A stretch of 64,000 nt of DNA. It comes from Pantoea sp. Cy-639 (GTDB lineage: Bacteria > Pseudomonadota > Gammaproteobacteria > Pseudomonadales > Pseudomonadaceae). Where the stretch lies: NCBI RefSeq assembly GCF_011752525.1, contig NZ_VWXI01000016.1, forward strand, positions 78,693 through 142,692, in the 5' to 3' direction. Every line of letters starts with the position of its first letter. The first letter of the stretch is position 1. The position numbers were made by a program, and so were the translations under genes. Below the pieces are notes generated by a model, which made no database searches, was not told the origin of the DNA, and saw only the letters and a program-made list of their open reading frames with translations. Of this stretch, positions 23,856 through 33,190 are shown piece after piece.

Positions 23856-26114
23856 CTAGGCTGGGCTTTCCACCATCAGTGCATCCACCCGCTGGAAACC
23901 ACGTGGCAATTTGCTACCACGACGCCCCCGCTCACCCTTGTAGTGCTCGAGATCATCCGGCTTGAGAGACAGCGTACGCTTGCCAGCCTGCAATACAAGG
24001 GTCGAGCCCTCGCTGATCACTGCCAGGTCGGTGACGAACTCTTCACGGCTGGCCACCCGGTCACCGGGTACGCCAATGATCTTGTTGCCCTTGCCCTTGC
24101 CCAGCTGCGGCAGGTCGGCAACCTTGAACACCAGCAGGCGACCTTCGGTGGTCACCGCAGCCAACCAGTCCTGCTCACGCTCGGTCACCGGTCGTGGGGT
24201 CATGACCTTGGCACCGTTGGGCAGGCTGAGCAGCCCCTTGCCGGCCTTGTTCTTGGCCTGCAGGTCCTCACCCTTGACCACGAACCCGTAGCCGGCATCG
24301 GAAGCCACCACGTACAGGGCGTCGTCTTCGGGCAGCAGCACGCACTCGAAGGTGGCGCCCGGTGGCGGGGTCAGGCGACCGGTCAGCGGCTCACCCTGGC
24401 CACGGGCCGATGGCAGGCTGTGGGCGGCCAGCGAGTAGCTACGCCCGGTGGAGTCGATCAGTACCGCAAATTGGTTCGAGCGTCCGGCCGCGGCAGCCTT
24501 GAAACCATCGCCGGCCTTGTACGAAAGGCCAGTGGCGTCGATGTCATGGCCCTTGGCGCAACGCACCCAGCCCTTCTCCGACAGCACCACGGTGACGGGC
24601 TCGGTCGGCATCAGTTCGTTTTCCGACAGGGCCTTGGCCTCTGCGCGCTCGACGATCGGCGAGCGACGGTCGTCGCCGTAGGTCTCGGCATCCTTGATCA
24701 ACTCGCTGCGCACCAGCTTGCGCAGCTTGCTGTCGCTGCCCAGCAACGCCAGCAGTTGCTTCTGTTCCTTGAGCAGCTCGTCCTGTTCGCCGCGGATCTT
24801 CATCTCTTCCAGGCGCGCCAGCTGGCGCAGGCGGGTCTCGAGGATGTAGTCGGCCTGGATCTCGCTCAGCTCGAAGCGAGCGATCAGCGCCTGCTTGGGA
24901 TGCTCCTCGGTACGGATGATGTGGATCACTTCATCCAGGTTGAGGAACGCCGTCAGCAAGCCTTCCAACAGGTGCAGGCGCTTCTCGACCTTGTCCAGGC
25001 GATGCTGCAGGCGACGGCGAACGGTACCGATCCGGTATTCCAGCCACTCCAGCAGCAGCGCGCGCAGGCTCTTCAGCTGCGGACGGCCATCGAGGCCGAT
25101 GATGTTGACGTTGACCCGATAGGTGCTCTCCAGGTCGGTGGTAGCGAACAGGTGCTGCATCAGCTCGGCGGCATCGACACGGTTGGAGCGCGGGATGATG
25201 ACGATGCGGCAGGGGTTCTCGTGGTCCGACTCGTCGCGCAGGTCAGCCACCATCGGCAGCTTCTTGGCCTGCATCTGCGCGGCGATCTGCTCCAGCACCT
25301 TGGCCCCGGAGACCTGGTGCGGCAGCGCGGTGACGATGATATCGCCATCCTCGATGCGGTAGACCGCGCGCATGCGGATCGAGCCCTTGCCGCTTTCGTA
25401 CATCTTCAGGATGTCGGCGCGCGGGGTGACGATCTCGGCTTCGGTCGGATAGTCCGGGCCCTGGATGTGTTCGCACAACTGCTCGAGGGTAGCCTTGGGC
25501 TCGTCGAGCAGGCGCACGCAGGCGCTGGCCACCTCCCGCAGGTTGTGCGGCGGCACGTCGGTCGCCATGCCCACGGCGATGCCGGTGGTGCCGTTGAGCA
25601 GGATGTTCGGCAGCCGCGCCGGCAGTACGGCCGGCTCCTGCAGGGTGCCGTCGAAGTTCGGTACCCAGTCCACGGTGCCCTGGCCGAGCTCGCCGAGCAG
25701 CACTTCGGAATAGCGCGACAGCCGCGCCTCGGTATAACGCATGGCGGCGAACGACTTCGGATCGTCCGGCGCACCCCAGTTGCCCTGGCCATCGACCAGG
25801 GTGTAGCGGTAGCTGAACGGCTGGGCCATCAGCACCATGGCCTCGTAGCAGGCCGAGTCGCCGTGGGGGTGGAACTTGCCGAGCACGTCGCCGACGGTAC
25901 GCGCCGACTTCTTGTGCTTGGAATCGGCATCGAGCCCCAACTCGCTCATGGCATAGACGATGCGTCGCTGGACCGGCTTGAGGCCGTCACCGATGTGCGG
26001 CAGCGCGCGGTCCATGATCACGTACATGGAGTAGTTGAGGTAGGCCTGTTCGGTGAAGTCAGCCAGGGAACGGCGTTCGACGCCGTCGAGACTGAGTTCG
26101 AGTGAGTCGCTCAT
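23856..26114 (-). CDS. parC: DNA topoisomerase IV subunit A ParC
   Basis: 752 residues (E. coli 752). It breaks and rejoins DNA to unlink daughter chromosomes. Active-site Tyr is in AAMRYTEARLS near residue 120. The quinolone-resistance region reads FHPHGDSACYEAMV, with the Ser and Glu that are wild type in susceptible strains. The C-terminal pinwheel shows repeated strand motifs (GYGFVVKGEDLQ and DRVASREEFVTDLAVI). The final gene of a run in which parE, two small genes and parC are packed together. Confidence 0.98.
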   Translation of the reverse strand: MSDSLELSLDGVERRSLADFTEQAYLNYSMYVIMDRALPHIGDGLKPVQRRIVYAMSELGLDADSKHKKSARTVGDVLGKFHPHGDSACYEAMVLMAQPFSYRYTLVDGQGNWGAPDDPKSFAAMRYTEARLSRYSEVLLGELGQGTVDWVPNFDGTLQEPAVLPARLPNILLNGTTGIAVGMATDVPPHNLREVASACVRLLDEPKATLEQLCEHIQGPDYPTEAEIVTPRADILKMYESGKGSIRMRAVYRIEDGDIIVTALPHQVSGAKVLEQIAAQMQAKKLPMVADLRDESDHENPCRIVIIPRSNRVDAAELMQHLFATTDLESTYRVNVNIIGLDGRPQLKSLRALLLEWLEYRIGTVRRRLQHRLDKVEKRLHLLEGLLTAFLNLDEVIHIIRTEEHPKQALIARFELSEIQADYILETRLRQLARLEEMKIRGEQDELLKEQKQLLALLGSDSKLRKLVRSELIKDAETYGDDRRSPIVERAEAKALSENELMPTEPVTVVLSEKGWVRCAKGHDIDATGLSYKAGDGFKAAAAGRSNQFAVLIDSTGRSYSLAAHSLPSARGQGEPLTGRLTPPPGATFECVLLPEDDALYVVASDAGYGFVVKGEDLQAKNKAGKGLLSLPNGAKVMTPRPVTEREQDWLAAVTTEGRLLVFKVADLPQLGKGKGNKIIGVPGDRVASREEFVTDLAVISEGSTLVLQAGKRTLSLKPDDLEHYKGERGRRGSKLPRGFQRVDALMVESPA

Positions 26115-26124
26115 GCGGGCCTCG

Positions 26125-26643
26125 TCATTTCAGGTTCTGGCGCAGCGACAAGGTGCCGCCACGCTGGGTAAATTCAAGTTGTTTCAGGGCACTCATGCCC
26201 AGCAGCACGGCCTCGCCATCCAGGCCGGGCACCACCAGCGCACGCACGTTGCGCAGGTGGATGTCGCCCAGCAACAGGCTGTCCAGCCGCGTGCGATAGC
26301 CTTCGGTACGGCCATTGGCGGTGCTGAGGGTGACGGGCGCACCGCGCTCGAGGTCCAGGTCACGCGCCAGCGCCTCGGGAATCGCCACATCGGTGGCGCC
26401 GGTGTCGAGCATGAAATGCACCACCCGGCCGTTGATCGAGCCGTCGGCGACGAAATGGCCCTGGCCATTGCTGAGCAGACGTACCTCGATGTAGCCATCG
26501 CCCTGGGTGCTCTGCACCACGCCATTGGGGTTCTGCTGACGCGCCTCCCACTGGCCGAAGAAGCGCGTGGCAAGGAACATCGCCGCCGCCCAGGCGACGA
26601 TCATCAGCACCTTGCCCGCACGCTTGCCGGGTGGCTGGCTCAT
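26125..26643 (-). CDS. Membrane-anchored retropepsin-like aspartic protease
   Basis: 172 residues. One N-terminal membrane segment (about 11-28, VLMIVAWAAAMFLATRFFG) and a C-terminal clan AA aspartic protease fold with catalytic motif FMLDTGATDVAIP near residue 80, and LGMSALKQLEFTQRGGTLSLRQ at the end, the usual ending of the TIGR02281-type family. A single DTGA motif means it must dimerise to be active, like retropepsins. Orientation of the anchor suggests a periplasmic catalytic domain. It lies 10 bases before parC and its ATG overlaps the previous stop by four bases. Substrate unknown. Confidence 0.82.
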   Translation of the reverse strand: MSQPPGKRAGKVLMIVAWAAAMFLATRFFGQWEARQQNPNGVVQSTQGDGYIEVRLLSNGQGHFVADGSINGRVVHFMLDTGATDVAIPEALARDLDLERGAPVTLSTANGRTEGYRTRLDSLLLGDIHLRNVRALVVPGLDGEAVLLGMSALKQLEFTQRGGTLSLRQNLK

Positions 26644-27626
26644 GGCTTGGCGCTCCAGCCGCCCTGCGGCGCGGCGAAGCGCCAGACGATCGGCCGAACC
26701 TCACCGTCGGCGCGAGGGCGATCGTTGTTGTCCAGGCCAATCCAGGCACCGTCCTTGTCGACCACCAGCGCTTCGGCCAGGCCGTAGGGCTGGTCGTAGC
26801 GACGCGTGTCGGTCAGCGCCTCGGCGGCGAACGACCAGCAGCGCTCGACCTCGCCACTGTCGGCGTCACGCCGGCACAGGCGGTAGGCGTTGCGTTCGAG
26901 GGTGAACAGCTTGCCCTCGAACCAGGCCAGGTCGGCAAAGTCCCGGGATACGGCGCGGGCACCGGGGAACTGCGCCGGCTGCATCTCGAGGCCGGCCTCG
27001 CTGAACAGCACACAGCTGCGCCCGCAGGCCCAGACCGACTGTTGCCGCTGTACCGACAGCAGGCCACGGCGCTCACGTTCGGCGGCCAGCCACAGACGGT
27101 CTCCCGCCGGATTGATCGCCAGCCCTTCGAACAGCGCGTTGAAATGCAGCAGCATGCCGCTGGCCCGGGCCTGGCGCACCATGGCCTGATCAATTTTCAA
27201 CCAGTCCGGCTCACCTTCGACAGGCAGTTGCAGCACGGCGGCGTGTGCCTCGCTGACCACATAGAAGTTGCCTGCCTGGTCACAGGTGATGCCCTCGAAG
27301 TCCAGGGCACCGCCACGGATGTACGAAGCCGCCCAGTTGCGCGACTTCAAGCCTAGCGGCAAACCACTGTCCGGCACGGCAGGCGCGGTGAAACTCAACG
27401 GCTGGGCGCGCCAGGTAGCGGCATCCTGGTCGAGACGGTAGATCCGCTCGTCGTCACGGTCGGACACCGCCCACAGCGCGCCACGGCACCAGGCCAGCCC
27501 CGACAGGTTGCCGCCACGCATGCCCTCGACCGCGTGTTCGGCGGTGAGCGTGAGTTGCGGCCAATCGTCCGCCTGGGCCTGCAGGGCGAACAACGCCAGG
27601 CAGGTGGCCAGGAACAGACGCATCAA
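26640..27626 (-). CDS. Secreted phytase-like esterase domain protein
   Basis: 328 residues with a signal peptide (MMRLFLATCLALFALQAQA). The body has the beta-propeller pattern of the 'esterase-like activity of phytase' family: NLSGLAWCRGALWAVSDRDDERIYRL, GGALDFEGITCDQAGNFYVVSE, NALFEGLAINPAGDRLWLAAE and DLAWFEGKLFTLERNAYRLC. Family substrate is not settled, and phytase activity should not be assumed. Two Cys pairs may form disulfides in the periplasm. The gene overlaps parE by four bases upstream and the protease gene by four downstream, so it is co-translated with the topoisomerase IV genes. Confidence 0.78.
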   Translation of the reverse strand: MMRLFLATCLALFALQAQADDWPQLTLTAEHAVEGMRGGNLSGLAWCRGALWAVSDRDDERIYRLDQDAATWRAQPLSFTAPAVPDSGLPLGLKSRNWAASYIRGGALDFEGITCDQAGNFYVVSEAHAAVLQLPVEGEPDWLKIDQAMVRQARASGMLLHFNALFEGLAINPAGDRLWLAAERERRGLLSVQRQQSVWACGRSCVLFSEAGLEMQPAQFPGARAVSRDFADLAWFEGKLFTLERNAYRLCRRDADSGEVERCWSFAAEALTDTRRYDQPYGLAEALVVDKDGAWIGLDNNDRPRADGEVRPIVWRFAAPQGGWSAKP

Positions 27627-29527
27627 ACCAGGACCTCGGCCAGGTTGCCCTTGGTCTCCAGCCAGCTCTTGCGGTCACCGGCGCGCTTCTTGGCCAGCAG
27701 CATGTCCATGATCTCGGTGGTGCCCTGCACATCGTCCAGGGTGAGCTGGACCAGGCGCCGGGTGTTCGGGTCCATGGTGGTCTCGCGCAACTGCGGCGGG
27801 TTCATCTCGCCCAGGCCCTTGAATCGGGTGACTTGCGGCTTGCCGCGCTTCTTCTCGGCGACCAGGCGATCGAGGATGCCATCGCGCTCGGCTTCATCCA
27901 GGGCATAGTAGATTTCCTTGCCCAGGTCGATGCGGTACAGCGGCGGCATGGCCACATAGACGTGACCGGCCTCCACCAGCGGGCGGAAGTGCTGGACGAA
28001 CAGCGCGCACAGCAAGGTCGCGATGTGCAGGCCGTCGGAGTCGGCGTCGGCGAGGATGCAGACCTTGCCGTAGCGCAACTGGCTGAGGTCGGTCGCGCCC
28101 GGGTCGACGCCGATGGCCACGGCGATGTTGTGCACCTCCTGGCTGGCCAGGACTTCGCCGCCATCGACCTCCCAGGTGTTGAGGATCTTGCCGCGCAGCG
28201 GCAGGATCGCCTGGTATTCCTTGTCCCGCGCCTGCTTGGCCGAGCCACCGGCCGAATCACCCTCGACCAGGAACAGCTCGGCACGCATCGGGTCCTGGCC
28301 AGCGCAATCGGCCAGTTTGCCAGGCAGCGCCGGCCCCTGGGTGATGCGCTTGCGCTCGACCTTCTTGCTCGCCTTGAGACGACGACCGGCGTTGCTGATG
28401 GCCAGTTCGGCCAGCTGCATGCCCAGCTCGGGATGGGCGTTGAGCCACAGGCTGAACGCATCCTTGACCACGCCGGAAACGAACGCCGCCGCCTCGCGGG
28501 ACGACAGGCGCTCCTTGGTCTGCCCGGAGAACTGCGGCTCCTGCATCTTCATCGACAGCACGAAGCAGATGCGTTCCCAGACGTCCTCGGGGGCCAGCTT
28601 GACGCCACGCGGCAGCAGGTTGCGGAACTCGCAGAACTCGCGCATCGCATCCAGCAGGCCCTGGCGCAGGCCGTTGACGTGGGTACCGCCCTGGGCGGTG
28701 GGAATCAGGTTGACGTAGCTTTCCTGGATACTGTCACCGCCCTCGGGCAACCACAGCAGTGCCCAGTCCACGGCTTCCTTGTTGCCAGCCAGGCTGCCGC
28801 AGAAGGGCTCGTCGGGCAGGCGCTGGAACTCGCTGACCGAGTCGACCAGGTAGGAGCGCAGGCCGTCCTCGTAGTGCCACTCGACCTTCTCGCCGGTGCC
28901 TTTGTCCTCGAAGCTGATCGACAGCCCCGGGCACAGCACGGCCTTGGCCTTGAGCACGTGCTTGAGGCGGCTGATGGAGAACTTCGGCGAATCGAAGTAC
29001 TTCGGATCGGGGCTGAAGTACACGCTGGTGCCGGTGTTGCGCTTGCCGACCGTGCCGACCACCTCCAGCTCGCTGGCCTTGAAGCCGTCGGCGAAGGTCA
29101 TCTGGTACTCGTTGCCGTCGCGCTTGACCCGCACGCGGACCTGGCTCGACAGGGCGTTGACCACCGAGATGCCGACACCGTGCAAGCCGCCGGAGAACTG
29201 GTAGTTCTTGTTGGAGAACTTGCCGCCGGCGTGCAGCTTGGTGAGGATCAGTTCGACACCGGACACGCCTTCTTCGGGGTGGATGTCCACCGGCATGCCG
29301 CGACCGTCGTCGCTGACTTCCAGCGAGTGGTCGGCGTGCAGGATGACCTGCACCGAGCGGGCGTGACCGGCCAGGGCTTCGTCGACACTGTTGTCGATGA
29401 CTTCCTGGGCCAGGTGGTTCGGCCGGCTGGTGTCGGTATACATGCCCGGTCGCTTGCGGACCGGGTCAAGGCCCGAGAGGACTTCGATGGCGTCTGCGTT
29501 ATAGGCGCTAGCGCTGGGAATGGCCAT
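27623..29527 (-). CDS. parE: DNA topoisomerase IV subunit B ParE
   Basis: 634 residues (E. coli 630). ATPase subunit of topoisomerase IV. GHKL motifs: EVIDNSVDEALAGHA, DDGRGMPVDIHPEEG and GGLHGVGISVVNALS. The TOPRIM domain starts LFLVEGDSAGGSAKQARDKE, with EGDSAGG intact and DADSDG for metal binding. It heads an unusually compact cluster: the phytase-like gene overlaps its stop by four bases. Upstream, 34 bases separate it from yqiA. Confidence 0.98.
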   Translation of the reverse strand: MAIPSASAYNADAIEVLSGLDPVRKRPGMYTDTSRPNHLAQEVIDNSVDEALAGHARSVQVILHADHSLEVSDDGRGMPVDIHPEEGVSGVELILTKLHAGGKFSNKNYQFSGGLHGVGISVVNALSSQVRVRVKRDGNEYQMTFADGFKASELEVVGTVGKRNTGTSVYFSPDPKYFDSPKFSISRLKHVLKAKAVLCPGLSISFEDKGTGEKVEWHYEDGLRSYLVDSVSEFQRLPDEPFCGSLAGNKEAVDWALLWLPEGGDSIQESYVNLIPTAQGGTHVNGLRQGLLDAMREFCEFRNLLPRGVKLAPEDVWERICFVLSMKMQEPQFSGQTKERLSSREAAAFVSGVVKDAFSLWLNAHPELGMQLAELAISNAGRRLKASKKVERKRITQGPALPGKLADCAGQDPMRAELFLVEGDSAGGSAKQARDKEYQAILPLRGKILNTWEVDGGEVLASQEVHNIAVAIGVDPGATDLSQLRYGKVCILADADSDGLHIATLLCALFVQHFRPLVEAGHVYVAMPPLYRIDLGKEIYYALDEAERDGILDRLVAEKKRGKPQVTRFKGLGEMNPPQLRETTMDPNTRRLVQLTLDDVQGTTEIMDMLLAKKRAGDRKSWLETKGNLAEVLV

Positions 29528-29561
29528 GGGGTCTCGTCGTCAGTCTGGTGAATGCAAAAAA

Positions 29562-30170
29562 TCAAAATAGCGAAAAATCCAGCGCCGCATACTGCCCGCG
29601 GGCAATACCGGCGAAGGCCAGCAAGGCCGGAAGCTGTCCGGCGAAGCCTTGGTAGCTGTGATCGCCGCCAGCCTGGATGCGCAGGGCGCAGGCTCGGTAA
29701 TAGCGCTCGGCAAGGCGATAGTCCAGCGTTTCATCGGCGGTCTGCAACCACACTTGATAGCGGGCGGCGTCCTGCGGCGGCGGCACTTCCAGCGCGGCCA
29801 GGGCATCCACATGGTCGTGGGTCAACTCCCAGGCCTCGTCGGTATAGAGGTTGCGCTGGGTGCCGAGATAGCCGTCGAACATCCGATGCGGGGCAACCGC
29901 CGGGTTGATCAACAGGGCCTTCAGCCCGTGGCGCTCGGCCAGGTGGGTGGCATAGTAGCCGCCAAGGGAGCTGCCGACCAGCAAGGGGGCGCCCAGCTCG
30001 GCGATCGCCGCCTCCAGCTGGGCAATGGCCTGGCGTGGATGATGGTGCAAGGCCGGAATACGCAACTGCTCGGCGAGGCCGAGTTGCTGCATCAGCGCCT
30101 CGAGCTGGCGCGCCTTCTTCGACAGCGGCGAGCTGTTGAAGCCGTGTATATAAAGGATGGAACCCGACAT
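29562..30170 (-). CDS. yqiA: YqiA-type esterase (alpha/beta hydrolase)
   Basis: 202 residues from ATG 30170 (MSGSILYIHGFNSSPLSKKA). A UPF0227/YqiA family hydrolase with nucleophile elbow GSSLGGYYA, HGFNSSP as oxyanion region and a C-terminal GGDHSYQGF supplying Asp/His. E. coli YqiA hydrolyses palmitoyl-CoA and nitrophenyl esters in vitro; the natural substrate is unknown. The gene order parE-yqiA-cpdA-DUF1249-nudF matches that of E. coli (parE-yqiA-cpdA-yqiB-nudF), which supports the calls of all five. Confidence 0.92.
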   Translation of the reverse strand: MSGSILYIHGFNSSPLSKKARQLEALMQQLGLAEQLRIPALHHHPRQAIAQLEAAIAELGAPLLVGSSLGGYYATHLAERHGLKALLINPAVAPHRMFDGYLGTQRNLYTDEAWELTHDHVDALAALEVPPPQDAARYQVWLQTADETLDYRLAERYYRACALRIQAGGDHSYQGFAGQLPALLAFAGIARGQYAALDFSLF

Positions 30171-30308
30171 GCCGCCCCCGGACGCAAAGACGCGCAGTGT
30201 AGCCTGTTCGCGGGGCATTGGCGCAGCCCGGGGATTTTCGCAACAAAATCTTCAAGGAAGACTGCATTCATCGTGGCAGCGGGCTTGCGCATCTCACTAC
30301 TGGCCCGC

Positions 30309-31112
30309 TCAGTAACCGGGACTGTCGAAATCCAGCCTCACCACGTAATCCCGCGCCCGCTCGACCCCGGTCTCCAACCGTCCGTCGGCATACAGCCGCA
30401 GCCAGCGATAGCCCGGCTGTTCCTCGCTCACCTTGAAGTCTTCGCTGCGCGGCGCGAACTGGATACAGGTCGACGGCGTGGCGAGCAAACGGACGCCATC
30501 GCGCACTTCGTCCCATTCCTGGTGGATGTGCCCCCACAGCAGCGCCTTCACCTGTGGATAACTGCGCAGGCGCCGCCACAGTTCATCGGCATTGCGCAGT
30601 CCGATCGGCGCCATCCAGGCACAACCGATATCCACCGGTTGGTGGTGGCAGCACAGCAGGCAGTGACGCTCCCCGGCACTGGCCAGGGCCGCGTCCAGCC
30701 CTTCCAGCTGGGCATCGTCGAGCAGCCCGAAGGTCGCACCGAGCACCGCCGAGTCGAGCATGACGATGCGCCACGCGCCGATATCGGTCACCGTCTGCAC
30801 CAGTTCAGGCGCCACTTCGGCCATGACCTGGGCTTCATCATGATTACCCGGCAACCAGCGCATCGGCGCGCCGACGGCCTTGGCCAGACCGCGGAAGGCC
30901 TCATAGGAAGCAGCGCTGGCATCTTGCGAGAGATCACCGGTGCACAACAACAGATCGACGCGCGGCTGCTCGCGACGGACCTGGGCGATCACGTGCCCGA
31001 GGCTTTCACGGGTGTTCAGGCCCAACAGGGTGCCCGCCGGGTCGGCGAACAGGTGGGCATCGGTCAATTGCACCACGTGGACAGGTGACTGGGGATTGGG
31101 TGGCTGCGGCAA
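30309..31112 (-). CDS. cpdA: 3',5'-cyclic-AMP phosphodiesterase CpdA
   Basis: 267 residues from a TTG at 31112, which has GAGGAGA six bases upstream and gives an N-terminus of family length (LPQPPNPQSPVHVVQLTD); an ATG at 31187 would add 25 unsupported Arg-rich residues. Metallophosphoesterase motifs: QLTDAHLFAD, CTGDLSQDAS, LPGNHDEAQ, CCHHQPVDIG and WGHIHQEWDEV. It breaks down cAMP and thus controls Vfr/CRP signalling in pseudomonads. Located between yqiA and a DUF1249 gene. Confidence 0.93.
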   Translation of the reverse strand: MPQPPNPQSPVHVVQLTDAHLFADPAGTLLGLNTRESLGHVIAQVRREQPRVDLLLCTGDLSQDASAASYEAFRGLAKAVGAPMRWLPGNHDEAQVMAEVAPELVQTVTDIGAWRIVMLDSAVLGATFGLLDDAQLEGLDAALASAGERHCLLCCHHQPVDIGCAWMAPIGLRNADELWRRLRSYPQVKALLWGHIHQEWDEVRDGVRLLATPSTCIQFAPRSEDFKVSEEQPGYRWLRLYADGRLETGVERARDYVVRLDFDSPGY

Positions 31113-31197
31113 CGGCCGTCTCCTCGAGCGGATTCTGCACGGATTATGGCCGGTGAACGGTTTCGAGCAAATACTCGAAACCGACACCCATCACAAT

Positions 31198-31650
31198 TCA
31201 GCGTGCGGTTTCCAGTTCGTGGCCACAGGCCAGGCAGTGGCTCAGCCACTCACCGAGGAACAGGTTGAGCTGGGCCTTCTCGTCGGGCTGGTGCATTGCC
31301 TCGTTGGGGTATGCATAGATGCTGCGCAGGCGCCGGGTGTGCTCGGCGCTGACTACCTCGGCCATCCGCGCGTCGTGATAGACCTGCACCTCGAGCGCCG
31401 GCACCGGCAACCAGGGCAGGCTGTGCTCCTGGCGCACCCGCAAGGTGGTGGTGTACGGGCAGGCCAGCAGCACGTCCAGCACCAGCACGCCAAGCATCTG
31501 GTCGCCCTGGGTCATGCCGATACGCCGCGAGCTCTGCGTGGTGCGCATGTCCGGCAGCAGGCGCATCAGCCGGGCGTAGTTGGCCTCGCAGGCACTCTGC
31601 AACCCGACCAGGTCGACCCGGTAGCGCTCGCGCAGCAGGTTCACTTCCAC
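31198..31650 (-). CDS. DUF1249 family protein (YqiB-like)
   Basis: 150 residues from a GTG at 31650; a second GTG at 31644 overlaps the nudF stop as GTGA and could be the true start. DUF1249 proteins are of unknown function. Visible: a helical N-terminus (RYRVDLVGLQSACEANYARLMRLLP), a beta-rich middle (YTTTLRVRQEHSLPWLPVPALEVQVYHDARMAEVV) and a C-terminal PDEKAQLNLFLGEWLSHCLACGHE. It lies between nudF and cpdA, as YqiB does in E. coli, and is translated with nudF. Confidence 0.85.
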   Translation of the reverse strand: MEVNLLRERYRVDLVGLQSACEANYARLMRLLPDMRTTQSSRRIGMTQGDQMLGVLVLDVLLACPYTTTLRVRQEHSLPWLPVPALEVQVYHDARMAEVVSAEHTRRLRSIYAYPNEAMHQPDEKAQLNLFLGEWLSHCLACGHELETAR

Positions 31651-32258
31651 ATACCTCGGACTTCTTCACGGTTCAGCGCCAGCCATTGCAGGCCGATAAT
31701 GGTCGCCGCGTTGCAGACGCGCCCGTCGCGCACCGCCTGCAGGGCATCCTCGAACGACCACACGCGCACGCGGATGTCCTCGCCCTCCGACTCCAGGCCA
31801 TGCAGGCCGCCGGCCCCCTCGCTGCTGCAGTGGCCGAGGTACAGGTGCACATACTCGTCACTGCCGCCGGGCGAGGGGAAATACTTGGTCATCGGCCACA
31901 GGGCCTTGAAGCTGAGCCCGGCCTCTTCCTCGGCTTCGCGGTGGGCCACTTCCTCCGGCACCTCGGCCTTGTCGATCAGGCCGGCGACCATCTCGATCAG
32001 CCACGGGTTGTCGATCTTGCCCATGGCGCCGGCGCGGAACTGCTCGATCAGCACCACCTCGTCGCGCTGCGGATCGTAGGGCAGCACGCAGACCGCGTCA
32101 TGGCGCACGAACAGCTCCCGGGTGAATTCACGGCTCATGCCCCCGGCGAACAGCTCATGGCGCAGATGGAGCCTGTCGAGCTTGTAGAAGCCCTTGAACA
32201 GCTGCTCGCGTCGGATGATCTCGATCTGGGTGGGCACTTTGTTCAACGTGTCCGTCAT
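31641..32258 (-). CDS. nudF: ADP-ribose pyrophosphatase NudF
   Basis: 205 residues; AAGGAG five bases upstream of the ATG. Hydrolyses ADP-ribose to AMP and ribose 5-phosphate. The Nudix box reads G-LIDKA-E-VPEEVAH-REAEEEAGL, a perfect match to GX5EX7REUXEEXGU. Family motifs RHDAVCVLPYDPQRDEVVLIEQFR and YFPSPGGSDEYVHLYLG are present. It begins a leftward run that continues to DUF1249, cpdA, yqiA and parE. The 185-base gap to the next, divergent gene holds no gene I can see. Confidence 0.95.
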   Translation of the reverse strand: MTDTLNKVPTQIEIIRREQLFKGFYKLDRLHLRHELFAGGMSREFTRELFVRHDAVCVLPYDPQRDEVVLIEQFRAGAMGKIDNPWLIEMVAGLIDKAEVPEEVAHREAEEEAGLSFKALWPMTKYFPSPGGSDEYVHLYLGHCSSEGAGGLHGLESEGEDIRVRVWSFEDALQAVRDGRVCNAATIIGLQWLALNREEVRGMWK

Positions 32259-32443
32259 GCAAACTCCTTGATACCTCGTTTACCGCATCGCGCAATCCTA
32301 CTCTGCGTGTCGCGTGGTTTCACCCCTTTCCGGCGACCGTTCAGGCAGTCGGGACAGGCGCGACGCTCTCTGTTAGCTTAGTGGCGAACCGAAGGCCGCG
32401 CAGGCGGTCCAAGGCCGACCAACACTGCTGTGCAAGGATCGAC

Positions 32444-33190
32444 ATGAGGCTTGTAAAACTGACTTGCGTGGCCGTTCTGGCCCTGGCGCTCGGCGCCTGC
32501 CAGAGCCTGTTCACGCCAAATTACCGGACCCCGCTCGAGGTCAAGCGCGAGGCCTGGGAGCACGTCAAACCCGGCTGCAGCGAAAGCGACTGCCCGCTGG
32601 TGAACATCGACACCGTGCACTTCCCGGCCCTGCCGAAACTCGATGCCATCGTCGAGAAGCGCCTGCTGCAACTGACCGAGGACAACCAGCGCGGTACCCC
32701 GCCAGCCTCGCTGCAGGCCTACGAACAGCAGTTCCTGGCCCACGCCGACAAGCGCAACAGCAGCTACCTGCAAGCCAAGGTACGCGAGCAGCATGACGGC
32801 CTGGTGATCGTCGAGCTCTCCAGCTACCTGGAGAGCGGCGGCGCCCACGGCATGCCGGGGCGTGCCTTCATCAACTACTCGCGCAAGCTGGACAAGGTGC
32901 TAACCCTCGAGGACATGCTGCTACCTGGCCAGGAGGACACCTTCTGGAAGACCGTCGAGGAGTCCCACCGCGCCTGGCTGATCAGCAACGGCCTGGACAA
33001 GGACCCGGAATTCGCCAGGACCTGGCCGTTCCGCAAGTCGCCGCACATCGCCCTGACCTACGGCGCGGTGGTGGTCAAGTACGAGGTCTATGCCATTGCG
33101 CCCTATTCCATGGGCCACATCGAGCTGAAGCTCCCCTACCCGCGCCTGAACGGCGTGATCAAGCCCGAGCTGTTTCCCGGCCGCGGCTGA
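32444..33190 (+). CDS. RsiV-like lipoprotein (DUF3298/DUF4163)
   Basis: 248 residues from ATG 32444. Signal peptide with lipobox LGAC and Cys19 predicts a lipoprotein. The N-terminal half has the DUF4163 pattern and the C-terminal half DUF3298 (SYLESGGAHGMPGRAFINYSRKLDKVLTLEDMLLPG...FYRKSP-like stretch, then TYGAVVVKYEVYAIAPYSMGHIELKLPY). The name comes from RsiV of Bacillus, an anti-sigma factor that binds lysozyme, but the anti-sigma part is absent here, so that role should not be assumed. Its 3' end overlaps the convergent cytX gene by 32 bases. Confidence 0.8.
   Translation: MRLVKLTCVAVLALALGACQSLFTPNYRTPLEVKREAWEHVKPGCSESDCPLVNIDTVHFPALPKLDAIVEKRLLQLTEDNQRGTPPASLQAYEQQFLAHADKRNSSYLQAKVREQHDGLVIVELSSYLESGGAHGMPGRAFINYSRKLDKVLTLEDMLLPGQEDTFWKTVEESHRAWLISNGLDKDPEFARTWPFRKSPHIALTYGAVVVKYEVYAIAPYSMGHIELKLPYPRLNGVIKPELFPGRG

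Noticed and set aside
25850..25900. Quinolone-resistance change in ParC
   Set aside because: The region reads HPHGDSACYEAM, with Ser and Glu as in susceptible strains.
32259..32443. Hidden small gene or RNA between nudF and the RsiV-like gene
   Set aside because: No hairpin with T-run, no ribosome binding site and no conserved pattern visible; it reads as a divergent promoter region.
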